From Apostichopus japonicus (Eukaryota > Echinodermata > Holothuroidea > Aspidochirotida > Stichopodidae), in assembly GCF_037975245.1 (NCBI RefSeq), contig NC_092581.1:17468303-17532302 (forward strand): a stretch of 64,000 nucleotides of DNA, read 5' to 3'. Position numbers and translations under genes: made by a program. Positions 1-12,800 of the stretch are shown here, one piece after another. The notes beneath the pieces were generated by a model. That model saw nothing but the letters and a program-made list of their open reading frames with translations, did not search any database and was not told the origin of the DNA. Positions within the stretch are counted from its first letter, which is position 1, and the number at the start of each line of letters is the position of its first letter.

Positions 1-861
1 TTACCTTGTAAATCCATGAGCATATATGGTCAGATCAGTTGAAGTAGAAGTAGATAATGGCTCTGTTGTCATGACGATTACCAAGTGATCAAGGGTGGGT
101 TCCTTCACTTACCTTGTAAATCCATGAGCATGTATGGTCAGATCAGTTGAAGTACAAGTAGATAATGGCTCTGTTGTCATGACGATTAACAAGTGATCAA
201 GAGGTGGCCTCCTTCACTTACCTTGTAAATCCATGAGCATATATGTTCAGACCAGTTAAAGTAGATAATGGCACTGTTGTCATGATGATAAACAAGTGAT
301 CAAAGGGTGGGTTCCTTCACTTACCTTGTAAATCCATGAGCATATATGGTCAGATCAGTTGAAGTAGAAGTAGATAACGGCTCTGTTGTCATGATGATAA
401 ACAAGTGATCAAAGGGTGGGTTCCTTCACTTACCTTGTAAATCCATTAGCATATATGGTCAGATCAGTTGAAGTAGAAGTAGATAATGGCTCTGTTGTCA
501 TGACGATTACCAAGTGATCAAGGGTGGGTTCCTTCACTTACCTTGTAAATCCATGAGCATGTATGGTCAGATCAGTTGAAGTACAAGTAGATAATGGCTC
601 TGTTGTCATGACGATTAACAAGTGATCAAGAGGTGGCCTCCTTCACTTACCTTGTAAATCCATGAGCATATATGTTCAGACCAGTTAAAGTAGATAATGG
701 CACTGTTGTCATGATGATTAACAAGTGATCAAAGGGTGGGTTCCTTCACTTACCTTGTAAATCCATGAGCATATATGGTCAGATCAGTTGAAGTTGAAGT
801 AGATAATGGCTCTGTTGTCATGACGATTACCAAGTGATCAAGGGTGGGTTCCTTCACTTAC
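1..861 (-). repeat. Tandem array of about 108-bp units carrying an exon end and splice donor
   Basis: Units begin at 1, 109, 218, 321, 430, 538, 647 and 750, giving lengths of 108, 109, 103, 109, 108, 109, 103 and 108 bp. The next unit, at 858, is the real end of exon 21 of the minus-strand gene. Each unit, read on the minus strand, copies about 90 bases of that exon plus the donor GTAAGTG and the first intron bases. Units 1, 2 and 3 match units 5, 6 and 7 by shared variants (for example both 103-bp units lack the same bases), so the array has a higher-order period near 429 bp. It is cut by the window edge and may be longer. Confidence 0.93.
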
Positions 862-3800
862 CTTGTAAATCCATGAGCATATATGGTCAGATCAGTTGAA
901 GTTGAAGTACATAACGGCACTGGTGTCATCACAATTGCCAAGGGGTCAAAGGTCAGCTTTGGTGCGTGGAGTATCCCATAGAGATGGAGATATTGGTAGG
1001 GTCTCTCTATGTTGCCATTAAGGATGATGGGAACTTTGGCAGAATATTCCCCTGGAGTAGCTGTAACAAGAGAGTAAATCAAATAATGAAAACCTTGTTA
1101 CTTGTCCCAGGTATCTTGTTTATCATGATAATCATCATAAGAGGTACCTGACTATGACTGAAATCAAGATATCTATAACTACTCATGGACCAATGATATC
1201 ATTATACCATGCAGATGTGTACTTCAGTACATCTCCCACAGCACAGAAAAACTTTACAACATGTTACAACTTTTGCAATAAGCCATATCCACTAATAGAA
1301 TCTTAAGACATTTTATGGACATAAAATTTGAGAAACAGTTATTAACTTGAAAAATCTAAAAGTATCCATAAATGGATGCCATAAATTTGATTCTGGAATG
1401 TATCACCTGAACCTTCACATTTTTCAAAAATTGTTTGTTTTCTCTGCATTTTAAGTCAAGTCATATACAGTTTATACTGCACTGTTAGACTTGAATAGAA
1501 GTTTTTCAAACTTTTCTAATTGAAAACTTTGCAAGTTTGCAATATTCCTTCAGGGCATCCGCAAGGCTCATTACCTTCATATTATGTCCATCATTTATGA
1601 TTTGTTATTCCTTATCATGAAAGAAAGTAAAATAGATAAAGGCAAGGAATTTCAATTGCAAAAGTCACAAGGTACTGATTTCGAGTCAATCCAAGATTAA
1701 TGTATGGCGTCCAGTTCCAGAGTTGTTGACAAATGTCAACATTTCTGCTTGGTCTCGCACTAGAAAACCTCATCTCCCCCTTTACATAAAATATAATACT
1801 ACATATAATAACTTAAGTTATGAGAATCCCTTATGCCTTCAAAATATTCTTTGTCCACTATTTGCTTAGTACAAATTGTATCTGATGAAGCAAGGACTTA
1901 CTTGGACAGAAGTTGACACCGAGGTCGTACGTCTGTCCCGGTTCCAGCATGTCCTCAACGTTGGTACCTCCTTCCCTAGGGGAGAGGAACGGTACCCCTC
2001 TCGATGAAATAAATTGGAAGACGCCTTCCTCGACTGCCGTCCCACACCCCTTGGAGTCGAGACTCCAATTGAGTACTTTTCCACTGTTGTTAATCAACAA
2101 CGTTGCCTTGCACTGAGCCTTGGTTCCGGTCGATTGCAGGCGTAGGAATCCAGATGGAAGGGTAAAGTCCAGGTTGTGATGGGACATTTCCAAAGGCTGA
2201 CGAAGGGCTGTGGCTACAATCCGTCGCTTGGGCGTTGCAACTGTGACGTTGACGGGACGCGGGGCGATGATATGATGAATGCTTTTGGAGGATGGTGCTG
2301 GAGTCGGAGGGAGAGGAGTAGGGTCAGGAGTGGGTGCCTCTGTCTGGTTGATGTTGACTGGAATGATAAAGTCATAGGAAGCTACCTCTGTAGGAGTGAA
2401 CTCTAGTTGACATTTCATGGTCGACAATCCTTGGATGGTGGCTTTAAAGGTGCCTGGATGTAAGGAATCCTCACTCTCTGGAAAAAGTTAAAATAAAAGA
2501 AGGATTCTGTTTATCATGTTGTAAGTAATGAATACAACCACAGCAACATTTGTAGGTATCTGGTCAACTACATTACAACTTCCACTGATAATATCATATG
2601 TATACTAATTCATCAAGCAACAACTCATAATGTTGACTGAAGTGGCCAAAAAGGAAAGAAGGAAAAGAGAAATGTGCAAGTTCCAAAAGGACAAATATTG
2701 AAAAAGATTATGAACATTGTGATGTTTAATAATACTTTAAGGACTTTCAGGGAAGAAAATAAACACTGGAAAGAGAAAAAAAGGAAATTTGAACAAGCAA
2801 TACCTTCCATAACATCAGCATCAAATTTCAAGGTGAAGTCTCGGAATCGTGAAAGATCAAATACGACTTTAGCTCTAGTTTTGCCTTTGTTGATTAACTT
2901 GAAAGGTAAAGTAATTGATGATCCACAGTAGATGCCACCAAACTGAAAGGACGACTGAAATAAAAGAAAAAATTAAAATTTTTTAATGGTGTTAATGTTA
3001 GAACTCACAACACTAGCCAATTTTAATATCATTGTGCCTTAAAGGTACTTACTGTGAGAGTCAGAAATAAACATTGACTTGTTTCAAAACTTAGGACATA
3101 TGTATGACTTTCTTATATCTTCCAACAAACACAATATAACTTTCTGCTTGAAAGAGGTCAGTTAAACATGAATTACCAAGATATATTAATCAGAATATCC
3201 AACAGAAATGGAAAATAATGCATAATTATAGTTGTCAAGTCATTCTCACCACATCAATATCAACTACGGGTGGCTCCACGGTACCACCCATCCTCAGTTC
3301 AATGGTTCTCCAGCCTCTTATATCAACCTCCAGTCTGGTGTCAAACTTCATCACCGCGCTGGGTGTAAGATACACCTGCAGCTCTGTGGTACCTCCAACT
3401 GGTACCACTCCTTGTACTGGGAAGACAGTAAGACCAGGCACAGGGTTGGGATCAACCACCTAGAAGAAGCAAAAATGTAATAAATAACAACATATAAATG
3501 GTGCATGTTTTAGGGTCAGGTTTCTATTGTTTTTTTTGTTTTTTGGGGTTCAATATGAAAGATATTATTTTCTTTATGAATACATGAGTTTGTTCTTTGT
3601 AAATGTATTGCCTCCAGAGATACAATAGATTTCTAGCATTCAATGAGAGCAAATCCATGCAACAAGTATACAGCACATCCAAGCAACACTCTTGTGGATA
3701 CTGTGTTTTAATACACTTAAGGTTTTCAGATTTTGACTTCTGTTGACCTCAGATGAAATATGAAAGTTTTATTTTTTCATGAATACATGAGTTTGCTAAC

Positions 3801-6800
3801 TTTAAATGTTTGTTTTTTCTGGTATGCAGAAGTCATTGAATGAAAACAAATCCCCTCCAGAGGAGCAATAGCATTCTAGCTTCCAATGAGAGCAAATCCA
3901 TGTAACAAGTATAAAGCACATCCACGCAACACTCATGTGGATACTGTGTTTACAAGGCTTCAGATTTTGACCTCTGTTGACCACAGAGAAATCTTTGACC
4001 TCCACAGAAAAACAGCAGGGTTATTGTACTCAATACGGTACATCCACAGACCGAAACATACAGTTGCTATGGACTGGTTGAGTTAGTGTGTTTACAAGCC
4101 AAGGCTTCACATACACACACACACATCTTATATAACCATCTCCGTGGCAAAGCAGTAATAAACTTGAAAATAAGCTGGTTTGTATTGTTTACCTGAAAAA
4201 ATGCATGGTTCTGACTGTGGTTATGAAGTAAGGCAGTTCTGCTTGTTGTAAGATGAAGTGGAACCTGACCAAATAAGACTCTTCTCTCCATGAACATGAC
4301 TTGCGTCGGACCAAGCTGAAAGAAAGACATTAAACCGTCCCTTTTAATCATGATATGACATCATCTCCTTGACAACAGCAACCCAGCTAATGTTACTTCA
4401 TAACTACTTTCAATTCCATTACTAAGACCTAGTCATAGCTGTTGTATCCAACACTCATATTAGCCTAAGGCTAGACCTAAATAAAGCTTAAAATGCATGA
4501 AGGCTTGGATGTAAACTATAAATCAAAGGAAACTATACATCTGAAAATTACCTTCTCGGACAAAAAATATTGTTCATGCTGGAAAGGAAACTTCTTATAG
4601 ATTTATAGTCATGTACAAAATATATCAATAACACACAGTGCTCAAATGAGGATTTTTCTTCCCAGTTTCCAGACTTAACATACATTTTCCAAACTTTAAA
4701 ACTTAGAAAAAGAGGTGTATCATTTTCCCTATTTTCTCCAATTGCTGTGGGAACCATTTAAAATTCAACACCATGCCGATGCCTGAACAGCAATGCATTG
4801 CAAGTTCACAACCAAGGCATCATGAACTACAGAAACTTTTTGTGGCATTCTAGGAGATCATTAATTTTTAATGGGTGCAAGAATGGGCTTCCAATCAAAG
4901 TGTTTCACAAGCTACGGTACGACACATACAACAGAATCCTTAATCCTTAAGGTGATGGCTTTCAACTTACATCAGCATGACAGCGAAGTCTGAGGTGCCC
5001 TCCTCCGTTGACTTGTACTACAAATTCACCATCTTCCGGGGCATGATAGGAAGGATGAAACACAACCTCACATTCCAAATCCTGGAATGCTTCAACGATG
5101 CCTGGAATAACCAAAAATATTACAAAAATGACAAAGTCTAGCAATTACCACTGACTACATTACAGTGACTTTCGAGGACATTCTGTCCAAACTGCAAACA
5201 GTCTATATCTGTTAACGTGATTATTTTCGTGAATAGTCTTCAATTCAAAAGTGAAATCTGATAAGTAGGAACTGAGAAGCATATATAGATGTGTACCTGC
5301 AGCAGGACGGATGGAGAAGGCTGTTCCTCTTTCTCCAAGGACTGGTTGCCATGTAAACTCTGCCGGGTAGTTTCTCTTATTCTTCAACATAATGACATCT
5401 CTCAGACCTTAAAAAATAAAGAAACAAAACACAAAAAGGTCAACAATTCTGGTTGGGGGACCAAAGTTTACGACTTGTAGGAAATTTAAGATAGTTTTGC
5501 CTTTCTGGTATACAAACCTGCTTCAGCTGGGAGTCCGGGTGTTGCTGATAGGTTCATCACGTCAGAAGAAAGCTCCAGGGCGACCAAACCGACATCAGCA
5601 TAGACGATGAGATGACCTGTATGATGACCATTCAGAGTGTAGGTAACATTTCTGTAACGAGTAGTAACAAAATAAGAATGAGTTACGCCAAAAGATTAAT
5701 ATACTCTCATTCTAACTCTTTGTACATTTAACAGCCAAAACAACACAGCATTGAAACGAAAGCCAACTCAGGGGTACAAAGATTGCCTGTCCATTTATTT
5801 CCTGCAAAAATCATAGAAAATTAAAGAAAGGGTTGCATTTCTCTTGTTACCTCTGGAATTTTCCCAGCGTGTTTGACTCAAACACTAATGGCAGCACTGC
5901 TTTGGTGTTTGGTGGCACAACTTGAGACAAAGGGCTACTCTGTCTTAGTTCCTTGCAATCAATCTGTAAACAAGAGATGAAAACACAATTAATCTCTTTA
6001 CCTAATAAACACATTTAAGCCATTAGCCATAAAATGTCTCAAATCAAATATGGACATCAATATATATATACAGATACATCTTCTTGCAATTTTCCAGTGT
6101 GTAGTAACATGCCAGGTAAATGTACAAACACAGCTCCAATGTGCATATCTAGACTCAATACCAGTAACTTATACAAGTCTTACCTATAAGAGTTAAACAG
6201 ATGTTGATTTGAAGAGGTTTACTCCAAAAATTTTACTTCCTACTGTAAACAGGACATGTCTTTCTTTCACTTGCAGGTAAATAATATAATAGACATATAG
6301 TCCTAATGCATTAAGTGAGAATAAACTAAGTCATGGCTTCACAGCAAAAAACAATAGTAGTTCTGGATTACCTCGATAACAACATGAACACTTTGCTCCA
6401 GACAGTTCACTATATCCAACTTTTGTACACTGGTTGATTTTAGGCAAACTTCTCCAAAGTTAACAGTAGCTGGACCTGAAGAAAAACCACATGGCAATCA
6501 CATTGAACAATGTAATTATAACAAGGTCATAAGCATTATGGGTAAGCTATCTTATCTGGGCTCAATGAGGATGATCAATGTAAGGCATGTGCCACCCAGG
6601 TATGTGGCAAGTGACCACAATGTCTCACTCACTGCAATGGCATGTACATGTAATCACAGGTATGTGGTATCTAAACTGTTGCACCCTTCTTATTCCATGT
6701 ACTGAAAATATCTCCAATGTAACTCCAATATGCCATCTTATCTTATTAAAGCAATATTCACAATAATCATATGCTCTGTATGATATATTGATTCTTGAAG

Positions 6801-9800
6801 TAGTAATTCTAGATACTACGGTATTACTTACAGTATCTCATATACATGAAAAGTGATGACCAGTATAAACAGGGGAAACAAAACCAAGACACCTGAATTT
6901 GGAAAAAAATGACAAAAATCTGCAAAATATTGTTGTACAGTCATAAAAGTCTTTTTAATATTATAGCAACCAAATGCACCTGTATAAAATGAAATGTCAT
7001 ACACAAATCAGACAAACCTATTAACATTTGGTGTATCTGTTGTGGAGTGAGTCTCTTCTTGCAGTCTGCTTTCTCTGTGGTCGTCATGGGAACAGCATTC
7101 AGCCCACCACTACTAGGTCTTATCCTTGCCATTTTCTCCTTCTCCTGAAGCATCTTCGTACTCAACATTTGATTGCCCTTCACTGGAGCTACTGGAAACA
7201 AAATGGAATTAAAACGATATCAAGAATTCCTTCAAAAACGGAGTAACAATTTCATACAACTCTCAACTGTCATTCATACATGAGACAACTTCACTCCAAC
7301 TACTGGAATCAAAATGGAATTACAGGATTTCAAGAATTCCTTCAAAAACAATGTAACAATTTCATACAACTGTCATTCATACATGAGACAATACGTGACA
7401 ATGAAGATAATTAAACAATGTAAACAAAAGAGTATCATCTTACACTGGATATATGGTTCCACCTCTCTAGTGGATACCTTTGGTGGTTTCAGACCAGACG
7501 CTGACTTGAGACCAATATCTGTTACGTTATCGAGCTCAGTGAACGTTCTGAAATGAAAAACAAAACAATTAATAAATACACATATCAGTGTGATGTGACC
7601 ATTTCTTAAATGTATCAAGAAATAATTTTCAGCAAACTGAATGGTTATTTAACAGGATTAATTGATTAGCCACAATTTAATTGTTATAACTAGGACAGTT
7701 ATAGCTAAAAGTAAGTATTATAAAGTTGTTGAATGGATGTTAAGTTATAGAAGGCCAAACATGAGTTTATCACTGATAATGACTGTGTCAACTTTAATAG
7801 CAAACTTACTGTTACAAACTGAAACCATCGGTGAAAGATGAAAGTAAATAAACTTTACTTTAAAACTGATCAACTTCACTCCAAGGTATTAAGGAAATTT
7901 CATGGTTATAAAAAATGGAGTAATTATGCAAAACAACAAAAATATTGTTTAGTATGAACAAAATTAAGACAGAAAAGAAACATACTTTGCTTTTGACTTA
8001 GCAAGCCTTTTTGCTCTGGATTCCTGCAAGTAAGTGTTGTATTTGTTCTTGTGATCATGAATATGCATTAATTCTTCATCATTGTATGAATAGTCATTAT
8101 CCACATAAGTATGTCTATCAGCCTTGGTGAAAATAGTCCTGTAAGGATGACAAAACAAAGATATTTGCTAGTAATTTAACTGTTGCATAAAATATCATCC
8201 ACAGGTGCTTACAATTCTTAGCGATAGTTGTCAGGAGAAAACAACAGCTTAATGTATAAACATTGAAGTCAATTAGCAACAATAACTTAAATTCAGGAAA
8301 AGCATAATGCATTATGTAACATTTACTTACACATGCATTACTAAAGAAATATTGTAAAATCTCCACACATTGCTTATAGTATGAGATTTCTCATCAAGAG
8401 AAATTCATATCATGTAGGGTGCCATCTCAAAACTAAACAAAAGGCTTTATGAAGACCACTCCATGAAGGAGTAAAAAGGAAGAGCTTAGAGTTTGTATAG
8501 TAGAGACTCAAAGAAAAGGCTCTTTATGAAAAAGTGGTGTTGATGAAGAAGTAGGGATTCACAAAAACAGACGTTCAAGGAGAGACACTAACTAAGGAGA
8601 AACACAGTAGGGAGGAAGGGGAGGACTCTCCATGATGGATTACAGTACAGGGAGGAAGGAAGCATTCTCTGAGGAGAAGTGCAATAAAAGGATGAATGAA
8701 GAACTCCTCATGAAGGGGTGCAGTGCAGGGAGGAAGGAAGAATTCTCCGAGGAGTGCACTATAGAGACAAATGAAGGACTCCTCGTGAAGGGGTGCAGTG
8801 TTGGGAGGAAGGGGGAACACTCCATGATGGATTACAGTACAGGGAGGAAGGAAGAATTCTCCGAGGAGTGCACTATAGGGATTAAGGAAGGACTCCTCAT
8901 GAAGGGGTGCACTGCATGGAGGAAGGGGAGGACTCTCCATGATGGATTACAGTACAGGGAGGAACGAAGAATTCTATGAGGAGAGCAATATAGGGACGAT
9001 TGAAGGACCCCTCATTATGGGGTGCAGTGTAGAGAGGAAGGGGAGGACTCTCCATGATTTATTACAGTACAGAGAGGAAGGATGAATTCTCTGAGGAGTG
9101 CACTATAGGGATGAATGAAGGACTCCTCACGAAGGGGTGCACTGCATGGAGGAAGGGGAGGACTCTCTGTGATGGATTACAGTACAGAGAGGAACGAAGA
9201 ATTCTCTGAGGAGAGCAATATAGTGACGAATTAAGGACTCCTCACGAAGGGGTGCAGTGTACGGAAGTAGGGGAGGACTCTCTGTGATGGATTACAGTAC
9301 AGAGAGGAACGAAGAATTCTCTGAGGAGAGCAATATAGGGATGAATGAAGGACTCCTCATGAAGGGGTGCAGTGTAGCAATGAAGGAAGGACACCCCAGG
9401 AAGGCTTATTAAAGACAGACTATCAAACAAGCCTTTCCATGCACTCTGGATTAAATGGTTTTTCAAATTTCTAAAGTTCTTTTCAGATTAAAATTTGTTT
9501 CCTAATTTCTGTAACTTGTCCATACACTACAATATTAAACTTACTTGTATTCTTCTCTTCTGTAACTTGGCCGTACACTGCGAGATCTATCATTAGGATA
9601 AGCCACCAGAGCTTTGTCATCTCTGGACAGGCTCATTGTTTTCATCGTGTGGATATTCTTTGTCTTCGGAGCCCCTAAAACAGCAACCCTTGGTTGATAA
9701 GCCTTCAGTTCATCCACCTTGACATCCACAAGTTGACCTACTTCTCCGACAACAAGAGGGGTGATGCCTTTGAGACAAATACAACATAGATATAATTGCA

Positions 9801-12800
9801 GAGTACCAACATAAAGGGAGGGTTTGAAAGGTTTGAAGACTTTAGTCAAGCAGTGGTCAGGTGTCTGCTATAACTTACACAAATAACACATACAAGCCAA
9901 TGATATCAAAGACTGAATGACCAGCCATATGCTATAAGCTTTATAGAGAATGTTCCTGTGAGATAAAAGTACCAATGAAAACTAATTCAGTTATTAGTTA
10001 CTGATATTTTCAAGTTCATATAAAGTAAACACTAAGGATTATGTCCATACCTGGATTAAACTTTGGCTCTTTCTTCTTGAAGGTTGAGATTCCTTGACCA
10101 GTCAGCAGTATGTGGAGTGAATGTATCACCTGTTGGACACTATCGAGAGGAGTTCTCTGTTCCCCTTCTGGAGCAGCTGAATCACCCAACACGTCCATCA
10201 ACTCCATCCTACGGAAATCACCGTACTGATTAGGTTTGAAGGTGATCACTATGTCCTTCGATTCTCCTGGTCTGAGCTTTCCCGACAGAGGGTGAAAGGC
10301 AAACTGTGCGACGGGTCGGAAGGCAAAAGATACAGGAAGGATTCCAGAGTCATTCTTCAGTGTGGCCAGAGAGTCGACATGTTCATTAACCGGACATTCA
10401 TTAAAATGGAAGTTTGTCTGAGGAAGTATATCCACCAGAACCGGTAAAGCCGTTCCTGTTAGGGCTACCTCCAGTTTGAAAGCTATATGGTGGATGATGA
10501 AATCAAAATTCAAACATGAAAATTTGCAATTGCATCTGATGGAGAGTACATCAGTACATGCAGATACCATAAATATATATATATATTTATTTATTTAGTA
10601 TATACTATCTTCCGTGGGACTGCTGAGTTAGCGCTGAGGGAATACTGGGATAGTATTTTTACGGCTGAAGAATATGAATAACATTAGATATTGCCACAAA
10701 CCGAACAAACTACAAACAAATAAATAGCAGCAAGTCTAACAATGTTCCAACTATAAGGTTTGCAGGGTAGAGAAACATTGTTATGTAGATACATATTTTT
10801 CCAATGTAAAACTCTGTAGCAATTACTGCAGTTAATGTAGTGTACAAATGCATTATACCTCCGATGCCTATCTGCTTTTCATTGGTGACATCACTTCCAC
10901 CAGAGTTCCCTACTGTAACGATATTCATGTAGAGGGCAAAGTCTTGTCGAGGAGGAGGCGTACTAGTTCCCTTCCACCCTTGCTGGCTGTTATTGTACCT
11001 CGGGCTGAATCGGAAGAAGATGGGCACCTTCTCATAAGGCAGTAGAGTTCCTTGGTTGGGCAGGGCTCTCATGAGTGATGTCAGTGAACTGGAGCAACTC
11101 TTGGTTTTAGCAAAGGTATCCCTTAGTGAGAGAGTCTGTTTGGTGGATTTGGTGAAATCAGCTCCCTGATGAAGAATTGAAGATGACATGCTCACAGTTC
11201 AGAGAGGAACTTATTGTAAATTCTAGTCAATTTATCTGATGAATTCACATTTGTGAATGTTATTATAAATATTATACCATTAAAATTACATACAAATCTT
11301 CCAAAACAAACTGAACTGCATTAAAAGAGCATCATATTACCATTTCCATCCCTTCGGCCTCCTCGTCGAGGACTGTCACAAAGTTGACGACGTCCGGGCT
11401 GTTGTTGAACAAAACTGCAGGTTGTGTCTTGTCAGTGCCATAGTATATACAACCAAACTTAATGCACTTAAGCTGCTGCCCGTTTTTAGGTGAGAGTATC
11501 TGTAATGAGCTCTCAACAACTTCAGCTTTGATCTGAAGGGTAGATGGCTCTTGTCCGTCAAGCTGGACTCTTTAATGAGAAATGAGAAACATAGCCACGC
11601 TTTACATTCTCTCAAAGATCTTTTAATAATAATGTGATCCTTTTGTAGAAGGATATGTACAAGAACTACTGTACAAACCTCTGAGAGCAGAACTGTATGC
11701 ATGCAGAAAATTATTTTATATTTTAATACCGACTTAATAACCATTTGTCGAATTGTGCTACATTGAAAGTTTTATGAATGGTGCACAATGAGATGTCAAA
11801 CTTATTTACATAGATATTGATCTAAAAATGACCTTAATAGTTCCAACAAAAACATTTATTATACTGTCTGTAAGGAATCCACATACATCCAATTTTTTGG
11901 TAAAACTGCATGAGGCTGATTTTATTTAGAAATGAATTTATTGGATACTTAAAACCTGCCTTTCTAATTTAGGCTGGCAATATTGGTGCTGGTACAGTAT
12001 ATATCCAAGGCTTTACAATGTTAATATGTTAGAAGGCTTAATGTCATAAAACCTGGAATATTTTATCTGTATTCTCTAGGACATTACTTACTCTGCTTCT
12101 TCATTGAGTATTCCCACATATTTTGTTACAAATTCAACCTGCAATAAAAGAGATCATATCATTATTAAAAAGTGCAGTGAGGTTTCCATGATGTACTTTG
12201 ATAAACCTTCTATCTTCTTCTGCCAGCCTAGTTTCACAGTTGACCTCGATTGACCTCACATGACCTTTTTTCCACAAGGGTTCTTATACTCAATAGAAGG
12301 CGTCCAAACACTAAACACAAGATCCAGCAAACATTCTTTTATTGAGATACTTTAATTTGACAAAAGCTTTCCTTCACCTTCCCTTGCTCCACACAACAAA
12401 CACTAGGGTTCTTGCAGTCAATAGTAATGTATGTGGCATCCATATGTATTATATGTTACCCATGCTTTCCTGTTTGAGATTACAGCAAACTTCATAAAGT
12501 ATATCATACATCACATAGAAACAATTGTAAACAAATGTAGAAATAAAACCAAATGGTTCAAAATCAAACATCGCATAAAAATCATTTAATATTAATTTTA
12601 ATTGTATCAACAATTTTTGTCAATGAATTTCTACAGGAGTTAAACAAAGCCGTACTACAAGGACTATGAACAGGATAACATGCAGGCATTAGTTTACTTA
12701 CCTTAACATTCTGTGCAGTGTGTGGCTTTAATGTCCCTTTGGTTGGTTTGATAGTCACAGGTTTCTCCCCAGAATATGAGATTGTGAAATTACCAGGTAG

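Noticed and set aside
1-861. CRISPR array
   Set aside because: The regular spacing is of whole ~108-bp units with no unique spacers, in a eukaryotic gene.
1913-2406. Plus-strand frames within 1902-2477
   Set aside because: They are antisense to the well-supported exon 20 of the CFAP47-like gene.
8575-8979. Open frames of 115-121 codons on both strands
   Set aside because: They lie entirely within the 115-bp GA-rich tandem array; their length follows from the repeat unit and no domain is present.
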